Positions 1 through 13,315 of a DNA stretch of 64,000 bases are shown here, piece by piece. Position 1 is the stretch's first letter. Each line of letters starts with the position of its first letter. The translations under genes were made by a program, and so were the position numbers. Under the pieces are notes generated by a model. That model had not been told where the DNA came from and ran no database searches. It saw only the letters and a program-made list of their open reading frames with translations. The stretch spans positions 806,001 through 870,000 of the forward strand of contig WIXG01000001.1 in NCBI GenBank assembly GCA_009869945.1, in the 5' to 3' direction. This DNA is from Mesaphorura yosii. Its lineage: Eukaryota > Arthropoda > Collembola > Poduromorpha > Tullbergiidae.

Positions 1-3000
1 CTCAAGAAAGTTTAAAGTTCTTGTTTACTCTGAGCAACTTGCAACTTGTTAAAGATCGAAGTCATCAACTCAAGCGTGCGTGTAAATTGACACAGAATTC
101 AATATATGCAACAACCGTGCAAAACACGACCAAACATCGAACTTTTCCCTCTTCATGTCTTCCTGAATGCGATTTGAGAACTTGTGATTTGCATGCAGAG
201 ACTTTAGCTAAAACAATGAATATGGCATCATGCTAGAAAACGTGCATGTGCGAATGTGAGTATTACCTTTCACGAACAGATCTCACGTTGTTGGTCGAGT
301 CTTCTTGTGGTATGAAATCAATCGCGGTGGTTTGATGTCTTCCCTACTTACTGCTTACTGTTTGCCTCGCTTCTTGCTTGTGGTGCACTACGTGTGATGA
401 AGTGATCACTCAACGAGCAATATTTGTCAACTGGCTCGAAGCACGGGCCAGGTGTCAAGTTTTATGTACAACTTCTTCGCGTGGCTCCAGTAGGACGCAG
501 TGGATTGTTCATGCGGTTCGTGGGCCTCGACTGCAATGATCTTGACTGCAGTGCTTAATGATAATTATAATGAGTTTTAAACAATGAGTGATTCCTCATG
601 TCACCTTTAATTTATTTCAATTGTGTGTTAAGTGGATATAAGCACCAAACGATTTAAAGATTTTAGCTTGGTTTCGCTGTTGGGGATCTGCACGATTAGA
701 CGAAAGCGAGAATGAAGCAGGAGTGCAAAATTCTAGTTGCTGTGATTTGTTGCTACCTGGCAGAGAGTTGAAACACAAATCCGTGTTCGCGTCCACGACG
801 GCGGCGTCTCCGCATTAAGAATCAAACCAGCTAGTCAGCGAGCGTAAGTTTTGCTTTTCCCAGTCGTAGTCAATCCAGAGCTCTGACTCAAAGTCTCAAA
901 AATGCTGCCTTGCGCCAGTATGCAGTATTTTCTCTCTCCACGTTCACCTTCACTCGGCTTGCGCTTATACTTACAGAATGCTGTAAAAATGTTGTAATAG
1001 AAGGTACGCGGTTGGGTTCGACTCAGAAATTTTATTGACATTTGCGGAAAATCTGAAATTGTGCCGCATGATGAACTGAGGATATTAACCAAATGATGCT
1101 TTCTTTATTCTTGGTCCTGAATTGATCCCCTTGGCGAAATTAATCTCTCATATGAGTAAAATTGAATATTGTGCATTGCATTGCATTTGACGTTCTCATT
1201 TCTCGTCTAGTGTATTATTTTCAATTTTCTTATCTGAGGATTATGCTAAATTAAAATTTCCTCGCGTTCCTTATGCACGCTGGAGGAAAGAAGAGGCGCC
1301 AGGTCCCAGAACATCCATCACATCAAACGACCGCATACTGATCGACTGACAGTCTAGCATCAAGATCTTCTTTGAAGTCAGCGTACTTTGAGAACTTCTT
1401 TTGGTAAAACTCTGCCATAATGATCGCAATCTAATTTTCTGGCTTAAACCCACCTAATTTTTCTCAAAACGCGAACCACTTGATCTACAAAGCAACTACA
1501 ACATGTCGGCTTATGGCTAAGGGATGTCTGAAATTTTGAACTCTGCCCGGGTAGAGTCCAAGGTCAGCATATCCTTCAGGTCAAAGATACGAAGTCCTAA
1601 ACGAGTGGGTTGGGTACGCTGTCGAATGACTGAATTTGTTTGCTAACTTTAACCTGCAATCCAATCCACAATGTTTACATTTAACAAGCTTTACCTCGAT
1701 TACTTTAATATTAAGTTCACCCATCACCTCTGGGCATCGGAAACTTCAGAACCTTGCACTTTGCCAGGTATTTTTCCGCAGCTCTTGATTCCCATGTTCC
1801 GGTTCACCATTTGATTTTGCTTCTGGTTCAGATTTAATGTGAAATAGCAGCCACTATTCATTCTCCTTCATGTAGGAAATTACTGTTTCGACAGGAATTA
1901 GAATTTGAGTCATCATTATTGTGTATTTGCCATAAAACCGCCAATCATTTGTTTCGGTTCAGAGGAACTGGTATTTTCACGGCATTTGAATTTGGAAATA
2001 AAAACACGACCCACAAAAGTCCATCATACTATACAATGCACAATAGTCTAATCTATCTCTGCTCTACACCATGCTAAGTCATACTTCCACATGTCCGGGA
2101 TTGGTCAACTGGAGAACAAGCGGATAATAAATATATCAATGACAATTGATCCACCAGTTCCTGCGTCTCTTGCGCAAATAACAAAAGAAAAGATCCATTG
2201 GGTTGTGTTTTCTGAAAGACCAACAAAAGAGACGACAGTATCTGATGAATCCGGGAAACGAGATTCTCACCTGTGGAGAGGTGTTGTTCTTACCCTCCGA
2301 GTTTCATAACAATACACTTCAGGAATTCATTGTTCTCTGATCTCTTCTGCTACATTGCATTGATTGAGAGTCGGGAATGTGAAGTGAACACAATGGGTTG
2401 CTATTGATTGGTTTCAGTTACAATATCAGTGAACAAGAGTCTGCGCCGAGGTTTGTTTGTAATTAGAGTTGCAGCATCATAGTGTCGCAATAAGGCGCAA
2501 AAACGAAAGCCCCCTTTCACTGCGACCTGGCGTACCAGCTTCAAACCTTTCACAGGCCAACAAAGCACGGTTTCGGGCTCTAGCCTGCGACTCTTGTTTG
2601 GAATTAGTCGAGGTTTTCAATGTGGAGATGGAGTGCATGTCTGTAGATAAAGAACACAGTTAGAACTTCTAGAATTTCCTCCCATTACCCATAAGACTCT
2701 AGCTAAAGTTTTACGGATTAGGACAAATCAATGAATCAGTCATAATTCAAGATGACATTCAGAGCTAACGTACGTACAAGCAACTCGAGCAAGATACAAC
2801 TTTAGTAATGGGGCTGATATTTCTCTTGCTGTTCCAAAAATGTAAAGGCGTCGGTATGAGCCTCTCTTCCCTCATCTCGATGCTAGAGTGTCCGAATCCA
2901 GGCAGCATTGGGAATCTCTACATCCCACTACGAAAGACAAAAAGGCAAATGAGTGTTTTGGTTGTGTTTTAAACATTGATCGATTACGTTGAAATTTGTG

Positions 3001-3067
3001 CCAATAATTTGCAATTCGGCTTTGCTTCTTCTCTTCCAGAAAGGTTGAGTGAGCAGGAGAGGGCTAC
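1..3067. other. Intergenic, no gene recognised
   Basis: Only short open frames occur on either strand, and none shows a recognisable domain or a chain of splice-compatible exons. The stretch probably holds upstream sequence of the WDR82-like gene and distal sequence of a neighbour outside the window. Confidence 0.5.
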
Positions 3068-4808
3068 ATGGACTTTCTCCAGGAATCCAAGCCGTCTGAG
3101 GGCACGGAGAACAAGCCAATCAGACTTTGCAGCGGCGTGATGAAGTCGTTTCAAGTGGCCAAGCATTTTCGTGACCACCAGGCTCGAATCAATCATATGG
3201 ATTATGACTTCACCGGCGACCATATCGTGACATCGGGCGATGACGATCAAATTGTCCTGTATCACTGCATGAATGGAACGTAAGAGCCAAATATCGTCCG
3301 TCCCGAGAACCAACTCTACCAGCGGTCCAGCATCCCGTTTGTGGAACTCACGCAAAGAAAGAACAAGTGGTGTGAGTAAATAATGTTTGTTTAATGTTTT
3401 CTAGGAAGGCCAAAAATATTTACAGCAAGAAGTATGGATGTGGACATGTTCGGTTCACTCATGCACAGAATTGTGTGATTCATGCTTCGACGAAGGTGGA
3501 TGGTAAGTGGCAAGATTTCAGTGGAAATCATTTATTTTTGAAGTTTGAGCACGATGGAGTGTAATCATTCCGTCTCGGAACTCTGGTGCTTTCTACACTC
3601 TACTTGACCAATGTTCCCATGCGTGTGTAAATATTAAATGAAAAGGGCGGAAAGTAGAGTAGGTCACGTGTTTATTCTATAATTCCTAGATACCATACGC
3701 TATTTGAGTCTACATGATAACAAGTATTTGAATTACTTCAGTGGGCACACCAAAAGGCAAGCACCTTCGTAAAGAGCGATCTTTAAGTAGCTGCTCAATA
3801 TATTTGTTTTCTGTCCTATTTTCAGAATCACGTCGCTCTCTATGTCTCCTTCTTCGGATGTGTTTATGTCCACTTCAGAAGATGGAGATATGAGAATGTG
3901 GAACTTGGGTTTAAGGACTTCAATCGGGGCCATTTGTTTGCCAAAATTGCCTATTCCGAGCGCTGCTCCTGTTGGCACATTTGATCCAGAAGGACTAGTA
4001 TTTGCAGTTGGAGTGAAGGATATAGAAGGAAAAATTAAACTATATGATGCCCGTAACTACGGACGGGTATTATTAATCATACATCGACTTACGCATGTCC
4101 TAGTGTTATGCTGAGCGTGCCTTTGTTTTAGGGGCCGTTTTTGAGTTTTGAGATCGGCTGTTGTGGCCAAGATTACGAGTGGACATCGTTGGAGTTTAGC
4201 CCAAATGGAAAACTGATCATGACTTGTAACTCAGCCTCTGACATTATGATATTTGATTCATTCACCGGGCAGGACTTGCATAGACTTTCTAATGTAAGCT
4301 TGGCTTAATCGAATTACGGCGTAATGGAAACAACTTTGTTTACCTCAAGAAAATTACAAACTAATTATAATTAACTTGAATTCTTAAGGCTCATGGTTTA
4401 TCCATTGGAGGCAAACCAAATCGAAACATGGAAGCTTCGTTTAGTCCGGACTCTCAATTTGTTATGTATGGATCGCCTAATGGCTGTATTCATGTGTGGG
4501 ACTTCAACAACGACAAGAAGGTGTCGTCATATTTTTAGTGGAAGCCTTGTCTTGTCTGCCTCTTTTCATGTGTCTTTTTCTTATATAGTTGTGCACATAT
4601 CCGTCCGAACATTCTGGGCCTGTTGACTTTGTCAGATTTAATCCCAAGTACATGATGTTTGCTAGTGCTTGCTCAGAAGTGGTAATTGCAAACATTTAAC
4701 AGCGCCCCTTGTAACTCAAGACTTTCTATCATTTACTTCATTATGCTTCTTCGTACACAGGCTTTTTGGGTTCCTCCTCAGGAAGAGAACGAAGAAACAA
4801 TGGAGTGA
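3068..4808 (+). CDS. WDR82-like WD40 repeat protein (Swd2 family)
   Basis: WD40 protein of the WDR82/Swd2 family. WDR82 works in the SET1/COMPASS H3K4 methyltransferase and in the PP1-PNUTS transcription-termination complex. Eight exons: 3068-3279, 3405-3502, 3690-3756, 3826-4066, 4132-4293, 4389-4520, 4589-4681 and 4761-4808, giving 350 residues, slightly longer than usual. Family signatures are MKSFQVAKHF near the N-terminus, YSKKYG, DTIRYLSLHDNKYLNYF, FDPEGLVFAVGV, EASFSPDSQFVMYGS, FNPKYMMFASACS and the C-terminal AFWVP. About 24 residues precede the usual start; an internal ATG at the MKSF motif is an alternative. Intron 3 has a GC donor. The protein departs from WDR82 at many positions that are almost invariant between flies and humans, so it may be a divergent paralog rather than the canonical copy. 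Confidence 0.88.
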
Positions 4809-6237
4809 TCAAAAACTTCTCAGAATTTCCATGGTCTCAGCGAAGTGAACGGCAGTAAACAACACTGCCATTTTATTCATACGGATTTGCCATTTTGTCA
4901 ATTAACCTTTATATGTTACTTCTAGAAACTTAATTGCACTGTAGCTATAGTTGCTGCAGTTCGTTATTACAGCTAAATAAATTCCTTCATGCAGATTAAA
5001 ATACACAATGCTCGTTATAATTTTCGCATGACTGAGAGTAAAGCGTTTGTTTTCCCTTTGAATGTGATTGGGTGGTTCTGAACTCAGCGACTCCGCCATC
5101 GCTAATCTTCACTCTGCAATAAAAGAGCATGAACCGTAATTCGTGAACTCCTGGACTATGCGACAATACTGACATGATAAAAAAAATCTGACAAAGAGCA
5201 TTCTCGTTGTCAACCTCAGCCCCGCACACGCAAATGGAAAAATGGTGAATATTCAACACACGCAATAGATGGTCGAGGTGGTGGTGAATGAAAGTGCACT
5301 ACCCCCGCAATTGGAGCGGAGGTGGGACAGCGGTAGGACTCTCCGTGTGCAAGCCAGTAGCTGGAAGCGGGTTTCGAAAAATATTCACACGCAAGAGCGG
5401 ACGTCAAACCCTGCCTGCTCCGCTGTGTTGGGACTTGGGACATCCATTTCAAGGCAGCTCCAAGCGATGCTCCATCTTACTATTTATAACCGTAAAAAGT
5501 GGGTGGAATGAATTGCGGTTCCTTCGCTCTTAAGTATTTTATCTGGCTGCACAAGCTTTATTGTCGATCCAAGCGCATTGTACATCCACGAACTGACGCC
5601 TGATAGCAGCTCGCAATAGAGCAGAGCCACCAGAGCGCGAAGTCATTGTTTCTGCATCTGCAAATATATTCAGGCGTGAACGCGACGTGAGCGTAACGTC
5701 AGAGAAGAAAGTACCTGTGCACATTCTTTACCAGTTAATTAAACAGAGAAGAGGAGTAGATCTAGTTGGTTGCATCACAAGCTCTGAATACAAAGATCTA
5801 AATACAGATATAGCGATAGAATCAGCAGATAATAATTTCCAATCCCACTAGAGACAAGAACCACCCCACATGTCAAAGCTGTATTGTGCAGTGTGCAGTC
5901 CCTTCATTGTTTGCGAGGAGCTTCATTATCAGATTAGTATTTAGTCCATGCAGGCGGTACCTATTTGTTTCATGCTATATTAACATTGACTTCTAAAGAA
6001 AGAAATCTCAGTTTACAAACACAACTAACTGGAAAAGGAAGCAAGAGAAAGCAAACGGAAAGGCAAGCAAGGGGTAGATTTCGATTTTGCGGTTTCTATA
6101 TTCAGTGCAGTGCGACATTGAGATTTTCAGCTTGCGGCTTTTCGATTCCGGCTTCGGGATTTTTTCCAAAATAGTGACTAAAATACCAGATGGCAATTTT
6201 CATTCGCTTAAACAGCACTTAAATTGATTCTGTGAAA
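4809..6237. other. Intergenic, no gene recognised
   Basis: This holds the 3' UTR of the WDR82-like gene and the upstream region of the CCHamide-1 precursor. Overlapping short frames around 5.2-5.5 kb show no known domain. Confidence 0.5.
4976..4981 (+). terminator. Poly(A) signal of the WDR82-like gene
   Basis: An AATAAA hexamer lies about 170 nt after the WDR82-like stop codon, on the same strand and with no competing gene. Confidence 0.5.
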
Positions 6238-9200
6238 ATGGTGAGATTTGTGGAAGCTTTGTTTCTGCTTGTCGTATACTTTTCCTCAACTTCAGAAGGT
6301 AAGCGTGGTGAGTACACTTTTTGCTTTCGCATTTCCACAATCAAATTTGGGTAACCGAATTATAGGTCAAGTTAGTAAGCAAGCAGTCAGTATTTATTAA
6401 ACTGCTATAATTATTGATTAACAAGGTTTATTGACTTTGTTCATTAATTTGCAGGCTCCTGCTGGAGATATGGACATTCTTGCTGGGGAGGTAAGTCAAC
6501 CATTTTTGAGACATTTTCCCTGTCATGGGCAGCTTGAGTGCATGCTGGTGGGTGAATGCCATTCTATAGTCTTAAGCCGTGGGCTTTGAGATTGCATGCG
6601 AGTAGGCGCAGTTGAAGGAGAAATCATAATCTTTCATTACATTTCGGATAAAATCACCACTTGCTTGCTTGCTACCACTTGCTTTTTTCATGATATATAC
6701 GGTGCTTGGGCGTAGTATACTCCGAATTAATTGTGTAAACACTTGGAGGTTGAAGTGGCAAGAGCTATTAGTGAAAGCCCCAGCGTAAGATTACATGCAG
6801 CAAGCGCGTATGTTGTGTTGTCCCACCCCAGTGTGACACTTTCTCCTTATACGAACACACAAATCTCCAACCGTCGTCTTATCTTCGCGCCTGCAAGCTG
6901 TTTAAAAATGTCAAGATGCTTTGAACCCCGCACTTTTAACCGAGAGATGCGGAAAGTTAATTGAATCCGACGTAATAACGGTGAAATTAATTACGAGACG
7001 AGAAGTCTCAAACTGCTGTTTCCTTTCTCCTTCGTTGCTTATTTTCATCACTCCAACCACCTCACGGAATGGAAAATGAGTAGACGTGGGCTGGTGCACT
7101 TTTCAACCTGACGGCAAATGTCCGCCTTCTTCATTCTGCGTAAGTCATGTACAAAGTGAAAGCAAAGACTGAATTGATAAGTTGTGTCACGTCACCGTTC
7201 AAGACGTTTTGACCTCTCAGCTGCTTGATGACCCTTTAACATTTATTTAAACTGACAATTCCACTGACATTTCGATAGTTATTTTTATATTTGATGATGT
7301 GTAATTATAACCAAGCCTCGTGCTCTGTCAGGATTTTTTAAGTAAGCGTAAGGCCACTATCCACGCAAAAGTTCGAATTCGATGAATCGATTGATCACAA
7401 TGCCCTTCAGCGAAAGGTCTTGGCTATTGATCTATTAATTAGCTCGATAGAGTCATTGTGGATACGGATATGTGACAGGAGTCAAATTACATGGAAACCC
7501 TTTGTCGTTCCGTGCATTTGCAATTCGCCTTTGAACCCACAGGACGCTATAACAAGTTAATTGAGGCCTTCGGTTGCATTTCCCGAGACCAAGCTCAAAG
7601 GCGGCTAGAAATTAATTACTCGTGACTTGATCTGTGGTTCATAGGATGAGAAAACAGAAAGCCAAGTTTAGAAAATGAACTTTCTCCGCAAGCAACTCTC
7701 CATATGTCGCTACCGCCTGTTGGTTCTATTCAAGACAGGTGGTTGCGAGTTTGAAACATACACAGGCTATCACAACAGAGTGCTGTTTCCTTAATTCGCA
7801 GAAGTGACATTTTTATGTCCTAGGCGAGAAAAGGTAGTTCTTGCTTTTCTCGAAATTATTAACTTTCACCAATGTACAAAGAATGGAATCTTGTCCATAA
7901 AAACGGGATTTTTGCGGCTTGTGGGTGTTTATATCATTTTTACGGAGTGTGTCTCCTTTATTAGCTTAAATGTCAGCAATAATTTTGAGGCTTTGCTGCT
8001 CTGCAAGCGACTAGGAATCGCAAAATAAAAGAAGTCATATCCATACATTTTAAATATTCTGCAAAAGAGACTACAACCGAATGAAGGAAGTTTCGCAATT
8101 TTGAAAGAGTATGAAGGAAGCATGAAAAGTAGAAAGGTAAACTTGTCTTGGATACTCACAGCCTCACATTTCCGGATGCGGTACTCGAGACGCGACGTGT
8201 GGCTATGCAACATGATCCCCGTTCTATGATACCTGTTGCGCCTTTATTACACCATGTACCGTGTATTTCATTTATTTATGGGCTTAATAAAATATCGAAT
8301 TTATGATACTGCTTCCTTAAAAATGTGAACTTTAAGCATGTGATCCTGTTTTGGCGGAGTCTTCCACCTTCTTTTTGTACCCACTCACCTCCTACCGTAA
8401 TATAAAGTTGTTCGCAAGCAATGGATGACTTTTTGACCTGGAGCCAGCATCTGAAGCGACGAAAACAAGGAAAAGCATTCACTATTCACTAAACATTAAG
8501 AATCACCACTAATAAGAAAGCCGCAGCACGCGCCGGTCAGCCACAACAAAACTTTCAGCCTCCGCATTCTAAAAACTAAGAATTTAGAATCTTAACAGTT
8601 AGAGCCTAACAGTCTAAAATAAATATCATCGCCCACGGCTCGTCACGAGCCATGAAAACACGGTTTTCCGTGCTAGGCTTAAATGGGTGCTAAAGCTTAG
8701 TCGGGTAAGGTGTTGACGAGACGTGTCTGTCATATTGTAAGCTGTCATTGTTTTAGTAATGGGAGAGATTAACGTAACTCGTTCTAAGTCCATTATTAGC
8801 TAAGCAAAACACTAAACAAAGACTCCCAACGGACCAGTACAGTGCGGAGTTGTGTATTGCAGTGGCTCATGGCACCGAAGCAGTGGGTGAGTGGGCCAAT
8901 GACAGTGAGCAGTGTTTAATCATAACTTAGGTTATTCAGGTCATTTTATAGGAATAATATTTTTGGTTTACTGCAGGGCGAAAATATCTTATAGGGCCTG
9001 ACTTGGAAATGTGTAGCATTTTCTCTGAAAAACGCGATTGTGACGCAATGTCTATGCAGCCCGTGCCGCCTCACTCGCTGGAGAAACAATTTCATTGATT
9101 ACAACTACGCAAACATGCTGCCGCTGACACAATAATTATTAAATTGCGAGGAAATGAGCTGTGTCTTACATCTATATAATTGGCTTGAACCATTTGAGCT

Positions 9201-10488
9201 TAAATGTTTCCCTTTCCGAATGAATGAGTATACCAAATGCCTTGGATGAGTTCTAGGAAGGATATCGTCATACCAGAAGCGCCACACGCTTACGTACTAT
9301 GCATGTCAAGCTGTTATTAAATTGTCATTGTCGCTTTGTGAGAAATTCGAATAATTATAATTACTCTCATTCAGGACACGGAAAGCGAGCTGGTACACCG
9401 CCGATCATTATCCCTGACACAGGCACATCAACTCTACCATCAGCGGCTCCGCTGTTTGAAAACGGGAGCGAAAAGGTTTGGGACCTTGTCGGTGGCAGCT
9501 CTGCAACGCAGTATCAGTATCAAACTGAAGACATCCCGCTTCCAGGACTTTCTGGTGGATATAATTATTACGCAGGTATTTATTTTGAGACATAACCTCT
9601 TTGCCCAGACTTCTTTTCTGCATTTTACTTGTTTAGCTTGTTGAAGATTTCGATGAACTTGGTGACATATGATTCGTCTTGATTACTTCTTTTCAAGTAA
9701 ATTGGTTATTAACAATTCGCTTCTTTCGCTGCGCAGTACATCGAAATTAACTTAATCTGAGAAGAGTTAGATTATCAAGCTGTAACTATTATTAAACTCA
9801 AACTCTTAATGCTCAATTAATGTACAATTATTTGGGCTCACGACTAGGGTTCAAGGCGAATTTCATCATTTATTTGGAATTTTTGGAAATTAGTTAAATA
9901 TCTTAGTACTCGTGTCACAAAAGTAGTTTCATGAAGCCTCCTCGCCCCGACTTCCATGAAATGACTTCTGCAGTTGCCGAAAAGATGTAATAATTATAAC
10001 CTTCATTGCTTCAATTAGGGCTTGCACCAGCTAATGACAATGAGAATGATGATATTGTGACCGTGAAGTTGCGAGATGGAAAAAAGAATCGCCGTGGCCG
10101 CGATTTTCTTTCTTACCTTACACAGACATCGGCCGAGTCCCCGCCTTGGCTGGATAGTGCTGAAACACCAGATGGAAAATTCGGGGAGGTGGGAGAACGA
10201 CTCGGGTAAGTCCTAACAAAATCTATACCGGAGTAGACCATAATCCGTGAGATTCCATTTTTCGTAATTTGCAGTACAAATCAAGCAGATTACAGCAAGT
10301 TATTTCATTTGAGCATGCAACTTCGGCCATCACCTGGAGAAGAACAGCAACCCGTTTTCAATACCGGAGTGACATCGGAGGAAGAACAAAACTATAGGGA
10401 AAATCCAGCATCCTCAATCCCTCCCAGCAGCTCTCTGAGGAATAATTGGTCATTGTACAGGCAGCGACTGTTGAGACACGGGAAGTAA
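6238..10488 (+). CDS. CCHa1: CCHamide-1-type neuropeptide precursor
   Basis: Secreted precursor of a CCHamide, an arthropod brain-gut peptide that signals through a bombesin-receptor-like GPCR. Five exons: 6238-6298, 6455-6490, 9375-9575, 10019-10205 and 10275-10488, giving 232 residues. The first about 20 residues form a hydrophobic signal peptide ending in SEG. The mature peptide follows directly as SCWRYGHSCWGGH-GKR: two cysteines seven residues apart for the disulfide, Gly as amide donor, and a Lys-Arg cleavage site. The 36-nt exon 2 encodes nearly all of the mature peptide and sits between introns of 156 nt and 2.9 kb. The remaining acidic and Ser/Pro-rich tail matches no peptide I know; it has further dibasic sites (GKKNRRGR) and ends in RHGK. 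Insect CCHamide-1 peptides have the same YGHSCW core, so the assignment is firm. A second CCHamide gene lies downstream in opposite orientation. Confidence 0.93.
6455..6490 (+). other. 36-nt microexon encoding the CCHamide-1 core
   Basis: Exon 2 of the CCHamide-1 precursor, bounded by TTTGCAG and GTAAGT. Both flanking introns are phase 1 and the length is a multiple of three, so skipping would keep the frame but remove both cysteines and most of the hormone. Confidence 0.85.
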
Positions 10489-13315
10489 AATGGGAAAGTC
10501 GCCACAAAGTAGTGTTTCAACTTTCAAGACGCGCTGATGATCCCGACGGGAAGCCAATACATATCAACTGACTGTATCAACTGACGCTATTGATATAGAT
10601 TCCAATGAGCTGACTGCTAAGAAACTGGAATTCTAGTTTCCGTAACGAGCAACGGGAATGCTGAGATTTCTTTGAGTTTTGTATTGTGTTTCTTTTATTT
10701 GTCGAGAAGACTTTCCCTTATCCATTTTCTTTCTTCTTTCACTCGTACTAATCTCTAATGTAAATACGGTATTTGAATTTGTAGGTTATTTTAAACTTGC
10801 ACTCGTCAATCTTGCGTTAGAGAATCATTCATCACAGAATGCGTCATAGTCGTAGCACTTCGATCAATTCGATGCATTATGACGTCAGGACTGTAAGAAC
10901 CGTGTCAGGTGATAATGCACAAATAGCACTTGTACTAGCTAGCGGACAAGCAAGCACAGTTGACTTTTGTACCATACTAGAAGTACTAAAAAGCTGACCC
11001 TGAAAGAGTCCCGGGTTTTATGGTTCGCGTGACGAAATTAAAGATAGTAAGTAGTCGTAAGCAGTATTGTATTGTAACTTTTGATCATGCATGATCATTC
11101 ATTCCTGTGTGTTAACTGATTTAGTGCTAACGTGTTAGGACAGATAATCACGGTGTTATTCAATCCATGCAATGATTTGTGATGAGTTTGAAAGTAATCG
11201 TGATTTTCGTGATGATGAATGACGAGGGAGTATGCAAAATGAAATAGATTAGATTCTGTTTCAATGTGGTTTAATATGGTCGTCGGTTGAATGTTCCCAA
11301 CGTCAGCTCGAGTTCCCGAATTTTATAAACAAATCCTACAAGTTTCACCTTTGATGCCCATATGTCTAAGCATTCAGTTGCATTGATGCATTGCAGAGTG
11401 CAGGAATTTTCCAAGATTAGAATCCTATGAAATCCACAACCCGACCGACCCTAACCACCTACTCCCTCGTGAATCCAGTAAGTTAGGTTTAAGCCATTAG
11501 CTAATTCTGTGTTTCTGTGTTGTGTCATATTACCTTAGCTGTTATTATTCCAAGTGACATGACAGGTACAATGCAAATGTAAGTAGAAAGGAATAAATTG
11601 TTTGGTTCTCCGTGTTTAAGTTTAGGATGCATTCCACAAGTGGTTGCCTTCTAAATTTTTCATTTGCATATTGTTTCGGCATGCATCAAAGGTCAGGAAC
11701 GTGCCTTGTCATTGCAGGAGGGATAGAACTTGGATGAGGGGAATGGAAATCAACTACGCTTGGCAAAGGCCCTGGGACTGGCTTGAGTTTGAGAGCTCCT
11801 GCTAACTCAAAGTGTACGTGACCGTGACATGAAGAAATCCGTACTTCGCGGAACAAAGCTGAAAATTATTGGACGATGAATCGGGGAAAGAGAATTCACG
11901 AATTCGATTTATGTGGGAAATCGTGCATGGAAAGTTGAATTCCAGGCAGGTTGGCGTTGGTGAGTGGGAGTTACATTTGAAATCGCAAAGGAACCATTCA
12001 TTTTCATTCAATTTGTGGAAACATTTCAACGCCTTTTTCATGCGTCCTTCATGGTTTTGATTTACAAATCGGTGACACAATGAGACATCACACGTCGGAA
12101 TTGCTGAGGAAATGAAAACGCCAGCCCCAAAGAAAGTAGACCATAGTTGATTATTATATAGTCGTATGAAGAAAGAGGACGCTGAAAAAAACATGAACAC
12201 TAGTAAATTTTATTCAGTGTGAAAGTGCACAAAATTCTACCAAACTGAATCTAGAAACTAGGATGTATGGTAACCAGAATCAAGGCGAAGACTTTTAATT
12301 GAAATTAAAAATGACATGATGTAACGCTTGGATTGATGACTCGTGACACGGAACATTCTGTGTCAGAACTTGAGTTTAACTACAATGTTAGTAGAGTTCG
12401 ACGAACGACGACTCATGAATGCGATTAAGGGAACGAAAGAAGTTTTCGCGAAGTCTGAATTCAAGGAAACGTCTCATCTAAAGAAACTATAAACATTCCA
12501 AAAGGTGAAAAGGTCACAAAATAGTGTGTATGTGCACGCGGCAGGTAGACTTTTGACAGAGCACAATAAACTCTATGTTCCTCAACATTTCGAAACTCGA
12601 TTCCAAATTGAAGGAATTCCTGCAATTTAAGTCTTCCCATGCGTGAAGCAATTATCGTAACATTAATTATTCAAGGGCAATATTCGCGAAAAATGTTAGG
12701 GTGAAGAAGGTTAAAGGTGAAGACGGTGCACAATTACCGGATTCTCGAGATAATGGAAAGGTCTTGCTGTCGGTGCAGGTAACAAGTGGAACTTTACCGA
12801 CGAAATTCTAGTAAGTCTGAAATACGTGCAGCAATATCGTGCAAATTGCAAGTAAATGTGGAGTCGAGTTACAATTTTTTCGTAAATAGATTGAAAATTG
12901 CATTATTAGGAATGCTGCGACAAGAACAAAACATTTGACTTTACATTAGACATTATCAAGACCTTTATTCTATCGTCCTACGCACCTTTCCTAACCTTTC
13001 GTGAAATGATTCTCAAGTTTCCAATTCTCAAGAAGCACACCGAACACTGTAACGCTTCAAGTGAGTTCAAGTCTGAAGGTTATCTGAAAAACTTAAAAGC
13101 TATTACAAACACACGTGGCACGATTGATAAGTTAATTATTATTCCTGGGTTTCCAATTACTAAGATAAACCAAAGATAATTACTACATTTTATAAGATTT
13201 ATGCCAATTATCTGAAAATGTTATCTCTTTGTTAAACTACGACAGAAAACTCTGGCTTTGATTTTCATGTCCGTCCTTCAAATTCTCGGTGACTTCCTCT
13301 TGACATTTTGGTTAA
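10489..13315. other. Spacer between convergent CCHamide genes
   Basis: It contains the 3' UTR of CCHamide-1, with a possible AATAAA at 11592-11597, and possibly 3' sequence of the opposing gene. A 132-codon minus-strand frame at 11802-12200 resembles nothing known and is probably chance. Confidence 0.45.

Noticed and set aside
7360-7450. Imperfect inverted repeat (TATCCAC ... GTGGATA), considered as a microRNA hairpin
   Set aside because: Pairing is too patchy in the middle and no known mature microRNA sequence is present.
8638-8652. Short palindrome GGCTCGTCACGAGCC
   Set aside because: A 7-bp stem with a 1-nt centre is expected by chance in 64 kb and has no context.
11802-12200. 132-codon minus-strand frame downstream of CCHamide-2, considered as its 3' exon
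   Set aside because: It does not look like a neuropeptide precursor tail, and I found no acceptor joining it in phase 0 to the exon ending at 13493 with confidence.
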